The position numbers and the translations under genes were made by a program. Of a DNA stretch of 64,000 bases, positions 24,413 to 33,701 are shown piece after piece. This DNA comes from Nocardioides thalensis. GTDB lineage: Bacteria > Actinomycetota > Actinomycetes > Propionibacteriales > Nocardioidaceae. The stretch spans positions 1,631,001-1,695,000 of the forward strand of contig NZ_JACCFP010000001.1 of NCBI RefSeq assembly GCF_013410655.1. The letters run 5' to 3'. The first letter of the stretch is position 1, and the number at the start of each line of letters is the position of its first letter. Under the pieces are notes generated by a model. That model saw only the letters and a program-made list of their open reading frames with translations, was not told where the DNA came from and did no database searches.

Positions 24413-25252
24413 TCAGCGCACGCCGACCTTCTCGACCTGCCGCTTGACGTCCTCGTGCATCTGCAGGCGGACGTTGGCGCGGAGCTCCGTCGCGGACTCC
24501 CGGATCGCGTCCGAGATCAGCTCCTGGACCCGCGGGTCGTCGAGCGCCCCCTCGGCGATCCGGAAGACCGTGTCGGCCACCAGCCGGACGATGTCGTCGT
24601 GGAACGGGACGTACTTGAGCTTCCCGGTGGCCTGGTCCTCCTTGATCAGGTCGAGGATCAGTGCGTCGAGCTCCTTGCGGTTCTCGTCGATCGCGGCGGC
24701 GACGTGGCGGGTGTAGTTGCCCGTCTGGATCACGGCGATGACCTCGTCGAGCACGGCGACGGTGACCGGCCGGCGGATGATGTCGACGATCGTGTCGGCG
24801 AAGCGGGTCACGAAGAACGCGGTCGCCCGGTCCCCGAACGCGCGGTCGGCGGCCCGTGCCAGCCGGACGAGGATGATCACGATCCGGATCAGCCGGAAGC
24901 TCCGGAACGCCGGGTGCGACAGCGGGATCATGCCGAGGATCTCGTACCAGTAGGTGCGCAGGAACCGCGCTCCCATGCGGGACCTGCGCCAGCGGTACAG
25001 GAACTCCACCGCGAAGACCCCGCAGATCACGTAGTCCGCGGTGACCACCTTGTCGGCGGTCTCCGGGTCGACGTCCCAGAACGTGATCCACGTCAGCAGG
25101 ACCACCGAGACGATCGCCAGCAGCAGCATGACCCAGTCGACGAACGTCGTCGGCGGGGCTGCCGGCTTGCCCTCGGCACGACGCGGGCCGCTGCCGACGT
25201 ACGGCGTCTCCGGGCCTGCGTCCGGGGTGGCGCGCTGATCTGTCGGTGCCAT
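24413..25252 (-). CDS. Voltage-sensor-like membrane protein without a pore
   Basis: 279 residues. Hydrophobic segments are at VDWVMLLLAIVSVVLLTWIT (S1-like), ADYVICGVFAVEFLYRW (acidic S2-like) and YWYEILGMIPL (S3-like). An S4-like helix FRLIRIVIILVRLARAADR has basic residues every third or seventh position. Ion-channel S5-pore-S6 segments do not follow. Instead about 150 soluble helical residues follow (VLDEVIAVIQTGNY to the C-terminus). The family resembles bacterial 'ion transporter' proteins, but this one seems to be a sensor plus cytoplasmic coiled region. ATG 25252 is preferred over the rarer start 24 bases upstream. Divergent from recO with 17 bp between. Role unknown. Confidence 0.6.
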   Translation of the reverse strand: MAPTDQRATPDAGPETPYVGSGPRRAEGKPAAPPTTFVDWVMLLLAIVSVVLLTWITFWDVDPETADKVVTADYVICGVFAVEFLYRWRRSRMGARFLRTYWYEILGMIPLSHPAFRSFRLIRIVIILVRLARAADRAFGDRATAFFVTRFADTIVDIIRRPVTVAVLDEVIAVIQTGNYTRHVAAAIDENRKELDALILDLIKEDQATGKLKYVPFHDDIVRLVADTVFRIAEGALDDPRVQELISDAIRESATELRANVRLQMHEDVKRQVEKVGVR

Positions 25253-25269
25253 GACCGCACAATAGGTGG

Positions 25270-26022
25270 GTGCCACTTTTCCGTGACGAGGCGATCGTCC
25301 TCCGCACCCACAAGCTGGGCGAGGCCGACCGCATCATCACGCTGCTGACCCGCCGCCACGGCCGGATCCGCGCGGTGGCGAGAGGCGTGCGCCGCACGAC
25401 GTCGCGCTGGGGGTCCCGGCTCGAGCCGTTCACGCACGTCGACCTGCAGCTCGCCGAGGGGCGCAATCTCGACGTCGTCACCCAGGCCGAGACCAAGGGC
25501 GCCTACGCCGCCGCCATCGGCAACGACTACGACCGCTACACCGCGGGCACCGCGATGCTCGAGACCGCCGAGCGACTCGTCGTCGAGGAGCGCGAGCCCG
25601 CCGTCCAGCAGTATCTGCTGCTGCTGGGCGCGATGCGGGCGATGGCGACGGGGGAGCGGCGCCCGGGCCACGTCCTCGACTCCTACTTCCTGCGCTCGCT
25701 CGCCGTCGCCGGCTACGCCCCGGCGCTGCACTCGTGCGCCCACTGCGGCCGCGAGCCCGGTGAGGGCGGCAGCACCGCCACCGCGCACCGCTGGTTCAAC
25801 CCGTCGATGGGCGGCGTCCTCTGCTCGACCTGCCGGATCCCGGGATCGGCGAGCCCCGCCCCCGAGACGATGTCGATGATGGGCGCGCTGCTCGCCGGCG
25901 ACTGGCCCCTCGTCGAGGCCGCCGACCCGCGCCACCAGCGCGAGGCGAGCGGCCTGGTCGCCGCCTTCGTGCAGTGGCAGCTGGAGCGCGGCCTGCGCTC
26001 GCTCGCCTACGTGGAGCGCTGA
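25270..26022 (+). CDS. recO: DNA repair protein RecO
   Basis: 250 residues, the usual length. The N-terminal OB fold (FRDEAIVLRTHKLGEADRII, RIRAVARGVRRTTSRWG) is followed by a helical domain with a zinc site CAHC...CSTC (about residues 157-190). RecO binds SSB and RecR to load RecA in recombinational repair. GTG 25270 lies six bases after CACAAT, a possible -10, so it may be leaderless. It is followed by a very strong hairpin shared with the convergent uppS. Confidence 0.93.
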   Translation: MPLFRDEAIVLRTHKLGEADRIITLLTRRHGRIRAVARGVRRTTSRWGSRLEPFTHVDLQLAEGRNLDVVTQAETKGAYAAAIGNDYDRYTAGTAMLETAERLVVEEREPAVQQYLLLLGAMRAMATGERRPGHVLDSYFLRSLAVAGYAPALHSCAHCGREPGEGGSTATAHRWFNPSMGGVLCSTCRIPGSASPAPETMSMMGALLAGDWPLVEAADPRHQREASGLVAAFVQWQLERGLRSLAYVER

Positions 26023-26027
26023 GCCGA

Positions 26028-26075
26028 GGTCGTAGGAGTGAGAGTGACCTCTGGGTCACTCTCACTCCTACGACC
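26028..26075. terminator. 22-bp perfect hairpin between recO and uppS
   Basis: Bases 26028-26049 and 26054-26075 are perfectly complementary with loop TCTG. There is no T-run. The right arm contains the uppS stop codon (TAG, 26068-26070 on the minus strand), so the hairpin overlaps the uppS coding end. It is symmetrical and can end transcription from both genes. Confidence 0.85.
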
Positions 26076-26850
26076 CCGGGTTCGGCATCGCGCCGCCGTA
26101 CCGACGGTCCCGGCGGGCGTAGGTGTCGATCGCCTGCCAGAGGTGGCGGCGGTCCACGTCGGGCCACAGCACGTCGGAGAACACGAGCTCGGCGTACGCC
26201 GCCTGATAGAGCATGAAGTTCGAGAGCCGCTGCTCACCGGACGTGCGCCAGATCAGGTCGGCGTCGGGCAGCTCGGGCACGTAGAGGTAGCGCCCCAGCG
26301 TGCGCTCGTCCACCCGGTTCGGGTTGACCCGGCCGCGGGCGACGTCCTGGGCCAGCGCGCGGGCGGCGTCGCCGAGCTCGGCGCGACCGCCGTAGTTGAC
26401 GCACATCGTCAGCGTGAGGACGTCGTTGTGCTTGGTCATCTCCTCGGCGACCTGGAGCTCCTTGATCACCGACTTCCACAGCCGGGGCGCCCGGCCCGCC
26501 CACCGAACGCGGACGCCGAGCTCGTGCATCTCGTCGCGACGACGGCGGATCACGTCGCGGTTGAAGCCCATCAGGAACTTCACCTCGTCTGGGCTGCGCG
26601 ACCAGTTCTCCGTGGAGAACGCGTAGGCGGAGATCGCCTTCACGCCGATCTCGATCGCGCCCTCGACGACGTCGAACAGCGACGACTCGCCCTGCTCGTG
26701 GCCCTTGGTGCGCGGAAGGCCGCGCTCCTTCGCCCACCGGCCGTTGCCGTCCATCACGATCGCGACGTGCTCGGGCACCAGGTCCGCAGGGATCGACGGC
26801 GGCCGCGTTCCCGAGGGATGGGGCGTCGGTGGTCGGACTGCGCGCTTCAC
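26068..26850 (-). CDS. uppS: Isoprenyl (decaprenyl/undecaprenyl) diphosphate synthase
   Basis: 260 residues of the cis-prenyltransferase family. The signature HVAIVMDGNGRWAKERGLPR is at about residues 27-46. YAFSTENWSRSPDEV and LIWRTSGEQRLSNFMLYQAAY also match; the Asp and RxxxE catalytic features are present. It makes the polyprenyl diphosphate carrier for cell-wall synthesis. GTG 26850 gives a normal length. The stop lies in the hairpin shared with recO. The recO-uppS neighbourhood is standard in actinobacteria. Confidence 0.93.
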   Translation of the reverse strand: MKRAVRPPTPHPSGTRPPSIPADLVPEHVAIVMDGNGRWAKERGLPRTKGHEQGESSLFDVVEGAIEIGVKAISAYAFSTENWSRSPDEVKFLMGFNRDVIRRRRDEMHELGVRVRWAGRAPRLWKSVIKELQVAEEMTKHNDVLTLTMCVNYGGRAELGDAARALAQDVARGRVNPNRVDERTLGRYLYVPELPDADLIWRTSGEQRLSNFMLYQAAYAELVFSDVLWPDVDRRHLWQAIDTYARRDRRYGGAMPNPGS

Positions 26851-26885
26851 GCGGGCAGTGTGCCAGTTGGCAGGCTCAGCCCTCG

Positions 26886-27896
26886 TCAGTGCTCGTCGTA
26901 GTGCCCCTCGTGCACGGCGTGCCGGTGGCCGTCGTGCACGTAGTCGACGTGGTCCTCGTGGGGGACGGCGAGGTGGCCGCAGCCGGGGCCGTGGACGTGG
27001 TCGTGCTCCTCGTCGCACCGCTCGGGTGCGACCACACCCTCGGGGAACGGCTCGCGGAGCCGGGCGCGGTGGCGCAGCCAGATCCCGATCGGCCAGGCCA
27101 CGGCGTAGCAGGCGAGGGCGACCAGCACGATCGTCGGGCCGGGCTGGACGTTGACGTCGGCCAACGACGCGGACGCCGCTCCCAGCAGGCCGCCGACGGA
27201 GGCCAGCGTGCCGAGCAGCATCGCGGCCAGGATCGTGGTCCGGAACGAGCGGCTGAACTGCTGCGACGTCGCGACCGGGACGACCATCAGCGCGGAGACA
27301 AGCAGCAGGCCGACGGTGCGCATGGCCACGGTGACCGTCACGGCGGCGAGGACCGCGACGATCACGTTGTAGACGCGCACCCGCAGCCCGGCGACCTGGG
27401 CGAACTCGGTGTCCTGGGCGACGGCGAACAGCTGTGGCGCCAGCCCGAGGCAGAACGCGATCACGACAGCGGCCAGCCCCATCGTGATCAGCACGTCGCC
27501 CTCGGAGATCGTGGTGATCGAGCCAAAGAGGTAGCGCCCCATCGACGACGTCGTCTGCCCGTCGAGACCGCTGATGAAGATGCCCCCGGCGAGGCCGCCG
27601 TAGAACAACAGCGCGAGCGCCACGTCGCCGTTCGTGCGGCCGCGCTCGCGGATGATCTCGATGAGCACGGCGCCCGCGACGGCGATGAGCACCGCTGTCC
27701 ACGTCGGCGACGCCCCCGTGAGCAGCCCGATGGCGACGCCGGTGACGGCGACGTGGCCGATGCCGTCGCCCATCAGAGCGAGCCGGCGCTGCACCAGGTA
27801 GGTCCCGATCGCCGGGGCGGCGAGGCCGGTGACCAGCGCCGCGATGATCGCGCGCTGCATGAACGGCCTCTCCAACAGCTCGATGAGCTCGTTCAC
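26886..27896 (-). CDS. znuB: Zinc ABC transporter permease
   Basis: 336 residues. About eight transmembrane helices make up the ABC-3 family permease fold (AAPAIGTYLVQRRLALMGDG, VALALLFYGGLAGGIFI, VGLLLVSALMVVPVATSQQF). The C-terminal 45-residue cytoplasmic tail is strongly His/Asp/Glu-rich (HDHVHGPGCGH, HEDHVDYVHDGHRHAVHE), probably binding zinc. GTG 27896 overlaps the znuC stop by four bases. It is the last gene of a znuA-znuC-znuB operon controlled by the Zur-type operator upstream of znuA. Confidence 0.9.
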   Translation of the reverse strand: MNELIELLERPFMQRAIIAALVTGLAAPAIGTYLVQRRLALMGDGIGHVAVTGVAIGLLTGASPTWTAVLIAVAGAVLIEIIRERGRTNGDVALALLFYGGLAGGIFISGLDGQTTSSMGRYLFGSITTISEGDVLITMGLAAVVIAFCLGLAPQLFAVAQDTEFAQVAGLRVRVYNVIVAVLAAVTVTVAMRTVGLLLVSALMVVPVATSQQFSRSFRTTILAAMLLGTLASVGGLLGAASASLADVNVQPGPTIVLVALACYAVAWPIGIWLRHRARLREPFPEGVVAPERCDEEHDHVHGPGCGHLAVPHEDHVDYVHDGHRHAVHEGHYDEH

Positions 27897-28699
27897 GGGC
27901 GATCACCCCGAGGGGTGTCGACCGGCGACTGCATCGGCGGCACGTGGTCGGTCGTCATCGTCCTTCCGTGGTGGTGGTGATGGGTGTGCGGCTCACCGAA
28001 CCACGGCTGGTGCACCTCGTGGTCGAGGAGCGGCGCGCCGTCGTAGGCCACCCTGCCGTCGCGCAGCACCACGGCCCGGTCGACCAGGCCGGCGAGCGGC
28101 CCGAGCTCGTGGGCGACCAGGACCACGGTCGCACCGCGCTCCTTGAGGGCGCCGAGGGTCTCGGCGAGGGCCTGCTGGCTGGGAAGGTCCACGCCGGCGG
28201 TGGGCTCGTCGAGGAAGAACAGCTCGGGCTCGCCGGCGAGGGCGCGGGCGATCAGCACCCGTTGCTGCTGGCCGCCGGAGAGGGTGCTGACGGCGTCCCT
28301 CCGGCGGTCGGTGAGGCCGACCACCTCGAGCGCCTCGGCGACCGCGGCGCGGTCGGCACGTCCGAGCGGGCGCAGGAGGCGCCGTCGGGTGAGGCGCCCG
28401 GCCGCCACCACCTCACCGACCGAGGCGGGTACGCCGGACGCGGCCGTCGCGCGCTGGGGCACGAAGCCGATGCGGTGCCAGTCGCCGAAGTCGCCGAGCG
28501 GGGTGCCGAACAGCCGCACCTCGCCGTCGGTGACCGGACGCAGCCCGACGAGGGACCGGACCAGCGTCGACTTCCCGGACCCGTTCGCGCCCATGAGCGC
28601 GACGAATTCGCCGGTCGCCACCGTGAGGTCGACCTGACGCAGCACAGGACGGCCGCCGATGGCGACCGTCCCGTTGCTAATGCTGACTGCTACTGACAC
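27893..28699 (-). CDS. znuC: Zinc ABC transporter ATP-binding protein
   Basis: 268 residues. Walker A GANGSGKST (about residue 38), signature LSGGQQQRV, Walker B LFFLDEPT and switch His in VLVAHELG. The C-terminus has a His-rich tail (HTHHHHHGR and neighbours), unusual for an ATPase subunit and shared in style with the other Znu proteins. GTG 28699 overlaps the end of znuA by ten bases. The ATPase powers import through ZnuB with substrate delivered by ZnuA. Confidence 0.92.
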   Translation of the reverse strand: MSVAVSISNGTVAIGGRPVLRQVDLTVATGEFVALMGANGSGKSTLVRSLVGLRPVTDGEVRLFGTPLGDFGDWHRIGFVPQRATAASGVPASVGEVVAAGRLTRRRLLRPLGRADRAAVAEALEVVGLTDRRRDAVSTLSGGQQQRVLIARALAGEPELFFLDEPTAGVDLPSQQALAETLGALKERGATVVLVAHELGPLAGLVDRAVVLRDGRVAYDGAPLLDHEVHQPWFGEPHTHHHHHGRTMTTDHVPPMQSPVDTPRGDRP

Positions 28700-29712
28700 G
28701 CGTTCGCCGTCCGGATGGCCTCGAGGTTGGACTCCATCAGGGAAAGGTAGTCCTCCTCCGCGGTGGCGTCGGTGAGACCCTCCACCGGGTCGAGCACGGC
28801 CTCGGTCAGGTCGAGGTCGGCGGCGAGGCCCTCGCCGAGGGCCGGCTCGAGCGGCTCGCTGAACACCGTCGTGATGCCCTCCGTCCGGATCAGGTCCTCG
28901 AGCTCCCCGAGGACGGCCGCAGTCGGCTCGGCATCGGGCGAGAGGCCGACGATCGGGGCGATGTGGAGGTCGTACTTCTCCAAGTACCCGAAGGCGTCGT
29001 GCGACACCACGATCGTGTCACGCTCGCAGTCGGCGAGGCCAGTGGTGAACGCGGCGTCGAGATCCTCGAGGTCGGCGCGCAGGGCGGCGGCGTTCGCCTC
29101 GTAGTCGTCGGCGTGCTCGGAGTCGAGGTCGGCGAGCTCAGCGGCCACGGCGTCGGCGAGGTCGGCCACGCGCAGCGGGTCCTGCCAGAAGTGCGGGTCG
29201 ACGTCGCCGTGGTCGTGGCCGTCCTCCTCGGCGTGCTCGTCCTCGGCGTGCTCGTCCTCGGTGTGCTCGTCCTCGGCGTGCTCGTCCTCGGCGTGCTCGT
29301 CCTCGGTGTGCTCCTCCTCGCCGTGCTCCTCGTGCTCCTCGGCCGTCTCCTCGACGGCCATCAGGTCGACGACGGAGGCGGCGTCCAGCGCCACCCCTTC
29401 GGCGTTCTGCTCGACGGCGTCGTCGACGGCCGGCTGGAAGCCCTCCTCGTAGACCACGAGGTCGGCCTCGCTGATCTCGGCGGTCTCGCTGATCGAGAGC
29501 TCCAGGTCGTGCGGCTCCGTCCCCGGCTGGGTGAGCTGGACGACGTCGGCGTGCTCGCCGGCGACCCGCTCGGCCACGAACTGGAGCGGGTAGAAGGCGG
29601 CGGCGACGGTGAGCTCCCCGTCGTCCGTGGCGCTCTCGTCGCTGAAGGCGGAGCACCCCGAGGCGACGAGGGCGAGAGCGGGGAGTGCGAGGACGGCACG
29701 AGAGAAGCGCAT
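28690..29712 (-). CDS. znuA: Zinc ABC transporter substrate-binding lipoprotein
   Basis: 340 residues. Signal MRFSRAVLALPALALVASGC gives a lipid-anchored Cys at residue 20. Cluster A-I features are AAFYPLQFVAERV, PGTEPHDLELSIS (first His ligand), HFWQDPLRV, TIVVSHDAFGYL (His ligand) and SEPLEPALGEGLA. Between them is a long loop rich in EDEHAEDEH repeats, the usual zinc-collecting loop, encoded by 15-bp DNA repeats. I chose ATG 29712 over in-frame starts at 29721, 29727 and 29748. It gives a clean signal peptide, and promoter spacing puts the transcription start on that codon. The Zur-type palindrome covers this start. Confidence 0.93.
   Translation of the reverse strand: MRFSRAVLALPALALVASGCSAFSDESATDDGELTVAAAFYPLQFVAERVAGEHADVVQLTQPGTEPHDLELSISETAEISEADLVVYEEGFQPAVDDAVEQNAEGVALDAASVVDLMAVEETAEEHEEHGEEEHTEDEHAEDEHAEDEHTEDEHAEDEHAEEDGHDHGDVDPHFWQDPLRVADLADAVAAELADLDSEHADDYEANAAALRADLEDLDAAFTTGLADCERDTIVVSHDAFGYLEKYDLHIAPIVGLSPDAEPTAAVLGELEDLIRTEGITTVFSEPLEPALGEGLAADLDLTEAVLDPVEGLTDATAEEDYLSLMESNLEAIRTANACQ
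29224..29335. repeat. 15-bp tandem repeats inside znuA
   Basis: About seven copies of TCCTCGGCGTGCTCG with small changes, encoding (on the minus strand) repeated EDEHA/EDEHT pentapeptides of the zinc-binding loop. Copy number is likely to vary between strains. Confidence 0.75.
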
Positions 29713-29748
29713 GAGAATCATTCTCATTCGGGATCGGCCACCGGTCAA
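29711..29748 (-). promoter_or_regulatory. znuA promoter and Zur-type operator
   Basis: On the minus strand TTGACC (-35, 29743-29748) is followed by 17 bases, then GAGAAT (-10), seven bases and the ATG at 29712. The 17-bp palindrome ATGAGAATCATTCTCAT (29711-29727) has 8-bp perfect arms. It overlaps the -10 and the start codon and resembles actinobacterial Zur boxes (TGA-AT-CATTxTCA type). Zinc-bound Zur would block RNA polymerase, and the mRNA would be leaderless. Confidence 0.85.
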
Positions 29749-29759
29749 ATCGGTGTCAG

Positions 29760-29765
29760 TAGGCT
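29760..29765 (+). promoter_or_regulatory. Putative -10 element (TAGGCT)
   Basis: TAGGCT-N6-GTG before the small monooxygenase-like gene at 29772, a leaderless arrangement. It lies 12 bp from the znuA -35, so the promoters are divergent and close. Confidence 0.4.
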
Positions 29766-29771
29766 GCGGCC

Positions 29772-30095
29772 GTGCTCGTCGTCAACCGCTTCCGCGCGCC
29801 CTCCGACACCGCCGCCGCCGGTGCGCTGCGCGACGACCTCGCGGCGGCGCACGCGCTGCTCGCGAGCAAGCCGGGGTACGTCGAGGGCCACGTCGGCCGC
29901 AACCTCGACGAACCCGACCTGTGGGTGCTCAGCACCCGCTGGGAGAGTGTGGGCGCCTACCGCAGGGCGCTGTCGGCGTACGACGTGAAGCTGGCCGCGG
30001 TGCCGACGCTGAGCCGCGCGATCGACGAGCCGAGCGCCTACGAGCTGGTGGAGCCGAACTCGGTTCTGAACGTCGCGGAGCCTCGCGTAACCTGA
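29772..30095 (+). CDS. Antibiotic-biosynthesis-monooxygenase-like small protein
   Basis: 107 residues with the dimeric alpha/beta-barrel (ABM) pattern: [11 protein letters not shown] at the N-terminus, [20 protein letters not shown] and [16 protein letters not shown]. Such proteins include haem-degrading or quinol monooxygenases and many of unknown role. It is divergent from znuA with 59 bp between and precedes glyS. GTG 29772 fits the leaderless pattern. The role is unknown. Confidence 0.65.
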   Translation: MLVVNRFRAPSDTAAAGALRDDLAAAHALLASKPGYVEGHVGRNLDEPDLWVLSTRWESVGAYRRALSAYDVKLAAVPTLSRAIDEPSAYELVEPNSVLNVAEPRVT

Positions 30096-30183
30096 GCGGC
30101 GCCTCTCCGGCAGCCAGCCAGGGGTTCTCGAGACGGTCGCTGGGCGACCTCCTCGACCACCGATCGCAGCAAAGGAAGTCTCC

Positions 30184-31584
<1,401 letters not shown>

Positions 31585-31613
31585 AGCCGCATCTGACTGC
31601 AACAATGGGTCGC

Positions 31614-32363
31614 ATGAGGACGACCACCCTGGCGCGACGCTGCGCGACCCTCCTCGCCGCACCGGTGCTCGCGGCGAGCCTCGTCGCGTGCGGCGGGTCG
31701 GAGGAGGAGCCGGGCGACGACGCGAGCGCGTCGTCGGACGCGTCGGGGTCTGCCGGTCCGTCGGAGGCGGTCGACCCGACGGCGTCGGCCTACCTCTCGG
31801 TCGGGCCCGGCGTGGAGCTCACCGAGCCCGGCACGACCCTGCGCTTCGGCCAGCCCGCCGTGATCGCTTGGCAGCCCAAGCAGGACCGCACCGCGGCGCT
31901 GCGGGTCACCGTCGACCGCGTCGACCGCACCTCGTTCAAGGAGTCCTTCCAGGGCTGGATCATCACCGACGAGATGGAGGGGCAGACCCCGCTCTTCGTG
32001 CGGCTCTCGGTGGCCAACCGCGGCGAGGTCAACGTCGGCGGCGAGCCGGTGCCGATCGCGGTGATCGACGACAAGGGCGTGCGCGTCCAGCCGACGACCG
32101 CCGCCGAGAAGGAGTTCGTGCCGTGCCCGGGCGGGGCGCTGCCGAAGAAGTTCGGCCCGGGGGCGAAGGCCGACCTCTGCCTGCTGTACCTGCTCGCCCC
32201 CGGTGCCAGCTTCGACTCCGTCGGCTTCCTGCCCGTCGACAGCGACGCGCAGCCGGTCGGCGAGGCGATCACCTGGGAGGGCCGGTTGACGCCGATCGAC
32301 GACGGCAAGGGCGGCAAGGGCGACGACAAGGGCCGCAACGACGCAGGCGGCGGCCGGGGCTGA
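31614..32363 (+). CDS. Lipoprotein of unknown function
   Basis: 249 residues. The signal peptide ends in ASLVAC (lipobox) near residue 24. A Ser/Asp/Glu-rich linker follows, then a beta-rich domain with TTLRFGQPAVIAWQPKQDRT, FQGWIITDEMEGQTPLFVRL and KFGPGAKADLCLLYLLAPGA, similar to DUF4352-like telokin-type Ig folds. The C-terminus is Lys/Gly/Asp-rich. ATG 31614 is preferred: it begins a typical signal peptide and AACAAT lies seven bases upstream. ATG 31605 is an alternative. The stop overlaps dusB. Function unknown. Confidence 0.65.
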   Translation: MRTTTLARRCATLLAAPVLAASLVACGGSEEEPGDDASASSDASGSAGPSEAVDPTASAYLSVGPGVELTEPGTTLRFGQPAVIAWQPKQDRTAALRVTVDRVDRTSFKESFQGWIITDEMEGQTPLFVRLSVANRGEVNVGGEPVPIAVIDDKGVRVQPTTAAEKEFVPCPGGALPKKFGPGAKADLCLLYLLAPGASFDSVGFLPVDSDAQPVGEAITWEGRLTPIDDGKGGKGDDKGRNDAGGGRG

Positions 32364-33493
32364 TGACGGCTGCGCTCGAGCTCGGCGGGCTGCGCGTCGA
32401 CCCGCCGGTGGTCCTCGCGCCGATGGCGGGCATCACCAACGCCGCCTACCGGCGGCTGTGCGCCGAGTACGGCGCCGGGCTCTACGTCTGCGAGATGATC
32501 ACGAGTCGCGGGCTGGTCGAGGGTGACGAGACCACCAAGCGGATGCTGGTCTTCGACGAGCTCGAGAGCGTGCGCAGCGTGCAGCTCTACGGCACCGACC
32601 CGACCTACATGGCCAAGGCCGCGCAGATCCTGTGCGCCGAGTACGACGTGGCGCACATCGACCTCAACTTCGGCTGCCCGGTGCCCAAGGTCACCCGGAA
32701 GGGCGGCGGGGGCGCGCTGCCCTGGAAGCGGGGCCTGCTGGCGCGGATCCTCGAGGCCACGGTCGCGGCCGCGGCGGCGTACGACGTGCCGGTGACGATG
32801 AAGACCCGCAAGGGGCTCGACGACGACCACCTGACCTACCTCGACGCCGGCCGGATCGCGCAGGAGGCGGGGTGCGCCGCGATCGCGCTGCACGGTCGCA
32901 CGGTCGCCCAGGCCTACTCCGGCGAGGCCGACTGGGACGCGATCGCCGCCCTGGTCGAGCACGTCGACATCCCGGTGCTCGGCAACGGCGACATCTGGGA
33001 GGCCGCGGACGCCGTACGCATGGTCGAGGAGACCGGCGCTGCCGGCGTCGTCGTCGGCCGCGGCTGCCTCGGCCGGCCGTGGCTCTTCCGCGACCTCGCC
33101 GCCGCGTTCAGCGGCACTGCGGAGACCACCCTGCCGACGCTGGGCGAGGTGACCGCGATGATGCGCCGCCACGCCGAGCTGCTGTCGGAGCACATGGGGG
33201 AGGAGCGGGGCTGCAAGGAGTTCCGCAAGCACGTCACCTGGTACCTCAAGGGCTTCCGGGCGGGCGGGGAGCTGCGGCGCTCGCTCGGCCTCGTCGACTC
33301 CCTCGCCTCGCTCGACCGGCTGCTCGCCGAGCTCGACCCCGACGAGCCGTTCCCGGTCGGAGAGCTCGGCTCGCCGCGCGGCCGGCAGGGCGCCCCGCGC
33401 AGCCGTGTCGTGCTCCCGGAGGGGTGGCTCGACGACGCCGACGGCAGCGACTGCGTGCTCCGCGAGGACGCCAACGAGACCACCGGTGGCTGA
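32363..33493 (+). CDS. dusB: tRNA-dihydrouridine synthase
   Basis: 376 residues. The FMN-dependent TIM barrel has VVLAPMAGITNAAYR, SVQLYGTDPTYMAKAA and IDLNFGCPVPKVTRKGGG with the catalytic Cys. Further matches are VTMKTRKGL, AIALHGRTVAQAYSG, VLGNGDIWEA and VVVGRGCLGRPWLF. It reduces uridine to dihydrouridine in tRNA D-loops. ATG 32363 overlaps the preceding stop codon by one base. The C-terminal helical domain is complete. The gene usually lies between glyS and dgt in actinobacteria, as here. Confidence 0.93.
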   Translation: MTAALELGGLRVDPPVVLAPMAGITNAAYRRLCAEYGAGLYVCEMITSRGLVEGDETTKRMLVFDELESVRSVQLYGTDPTYMAKAAQILCAEYDVAHIDLNFGCPVPKVTRKGGGGALPWKRGLLARILEATVAAAAAYDVPVTMKTRKGLDDDHLTYLDAGRIAQEAGCAAIALHGRTVAQAYSGEADWDAIAALVEHVDIPVLGNGDIWEAADAVRMVEETGAAGVVVGRGCLGRPWLFRDLAAAFSGTAETTLPTLGEVTAMMRRHAELLSEHMGEERGCKEFRKHVTWYLKGFRAGGELRRSLGLVDSLASLDRLLAELDPDEPFPVGELGSPRGRQGAPRSRVVLPEGWLDDADGSDCVLREDANETTGG

Positions 33494-33701
33494 CCCCGGC
33501 CGCTGCCGGCTGAGGCCCACGTCACACCGCCGGGTGACCGGGAACACTGCCGTAACACCGGGTCACGATTAGAGCTGTGGATAGGGGTGTGCTTCACTCG
33601 ATGGCCGTGTCGAGGACCGCTACGTTGATCCGAGCGTTCTGACGGCACGAGACAGATCTGGCCAGACCGGCCGGCTACCTACCGATGGGGGACCACCAAC
33701 A

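Noticed and set aside
30096..30183. T-box riboswitch before glyS (and similarly before tyrS at 62961-63089)
   Set aside because: No T-box sequence or specifier-loop architecture; the gaps are too short.
33530..33701. GGGGGACCACCA before the M15-like gene resembles part of a ydaO (c-di-AMP) riboswitch, which often precedes wall-hydrolase genes
   Set aside because: The motif sits only a few bases before the ATG and the rest of the aptamer cannot fit after it; other conserved parts are not found upstream.
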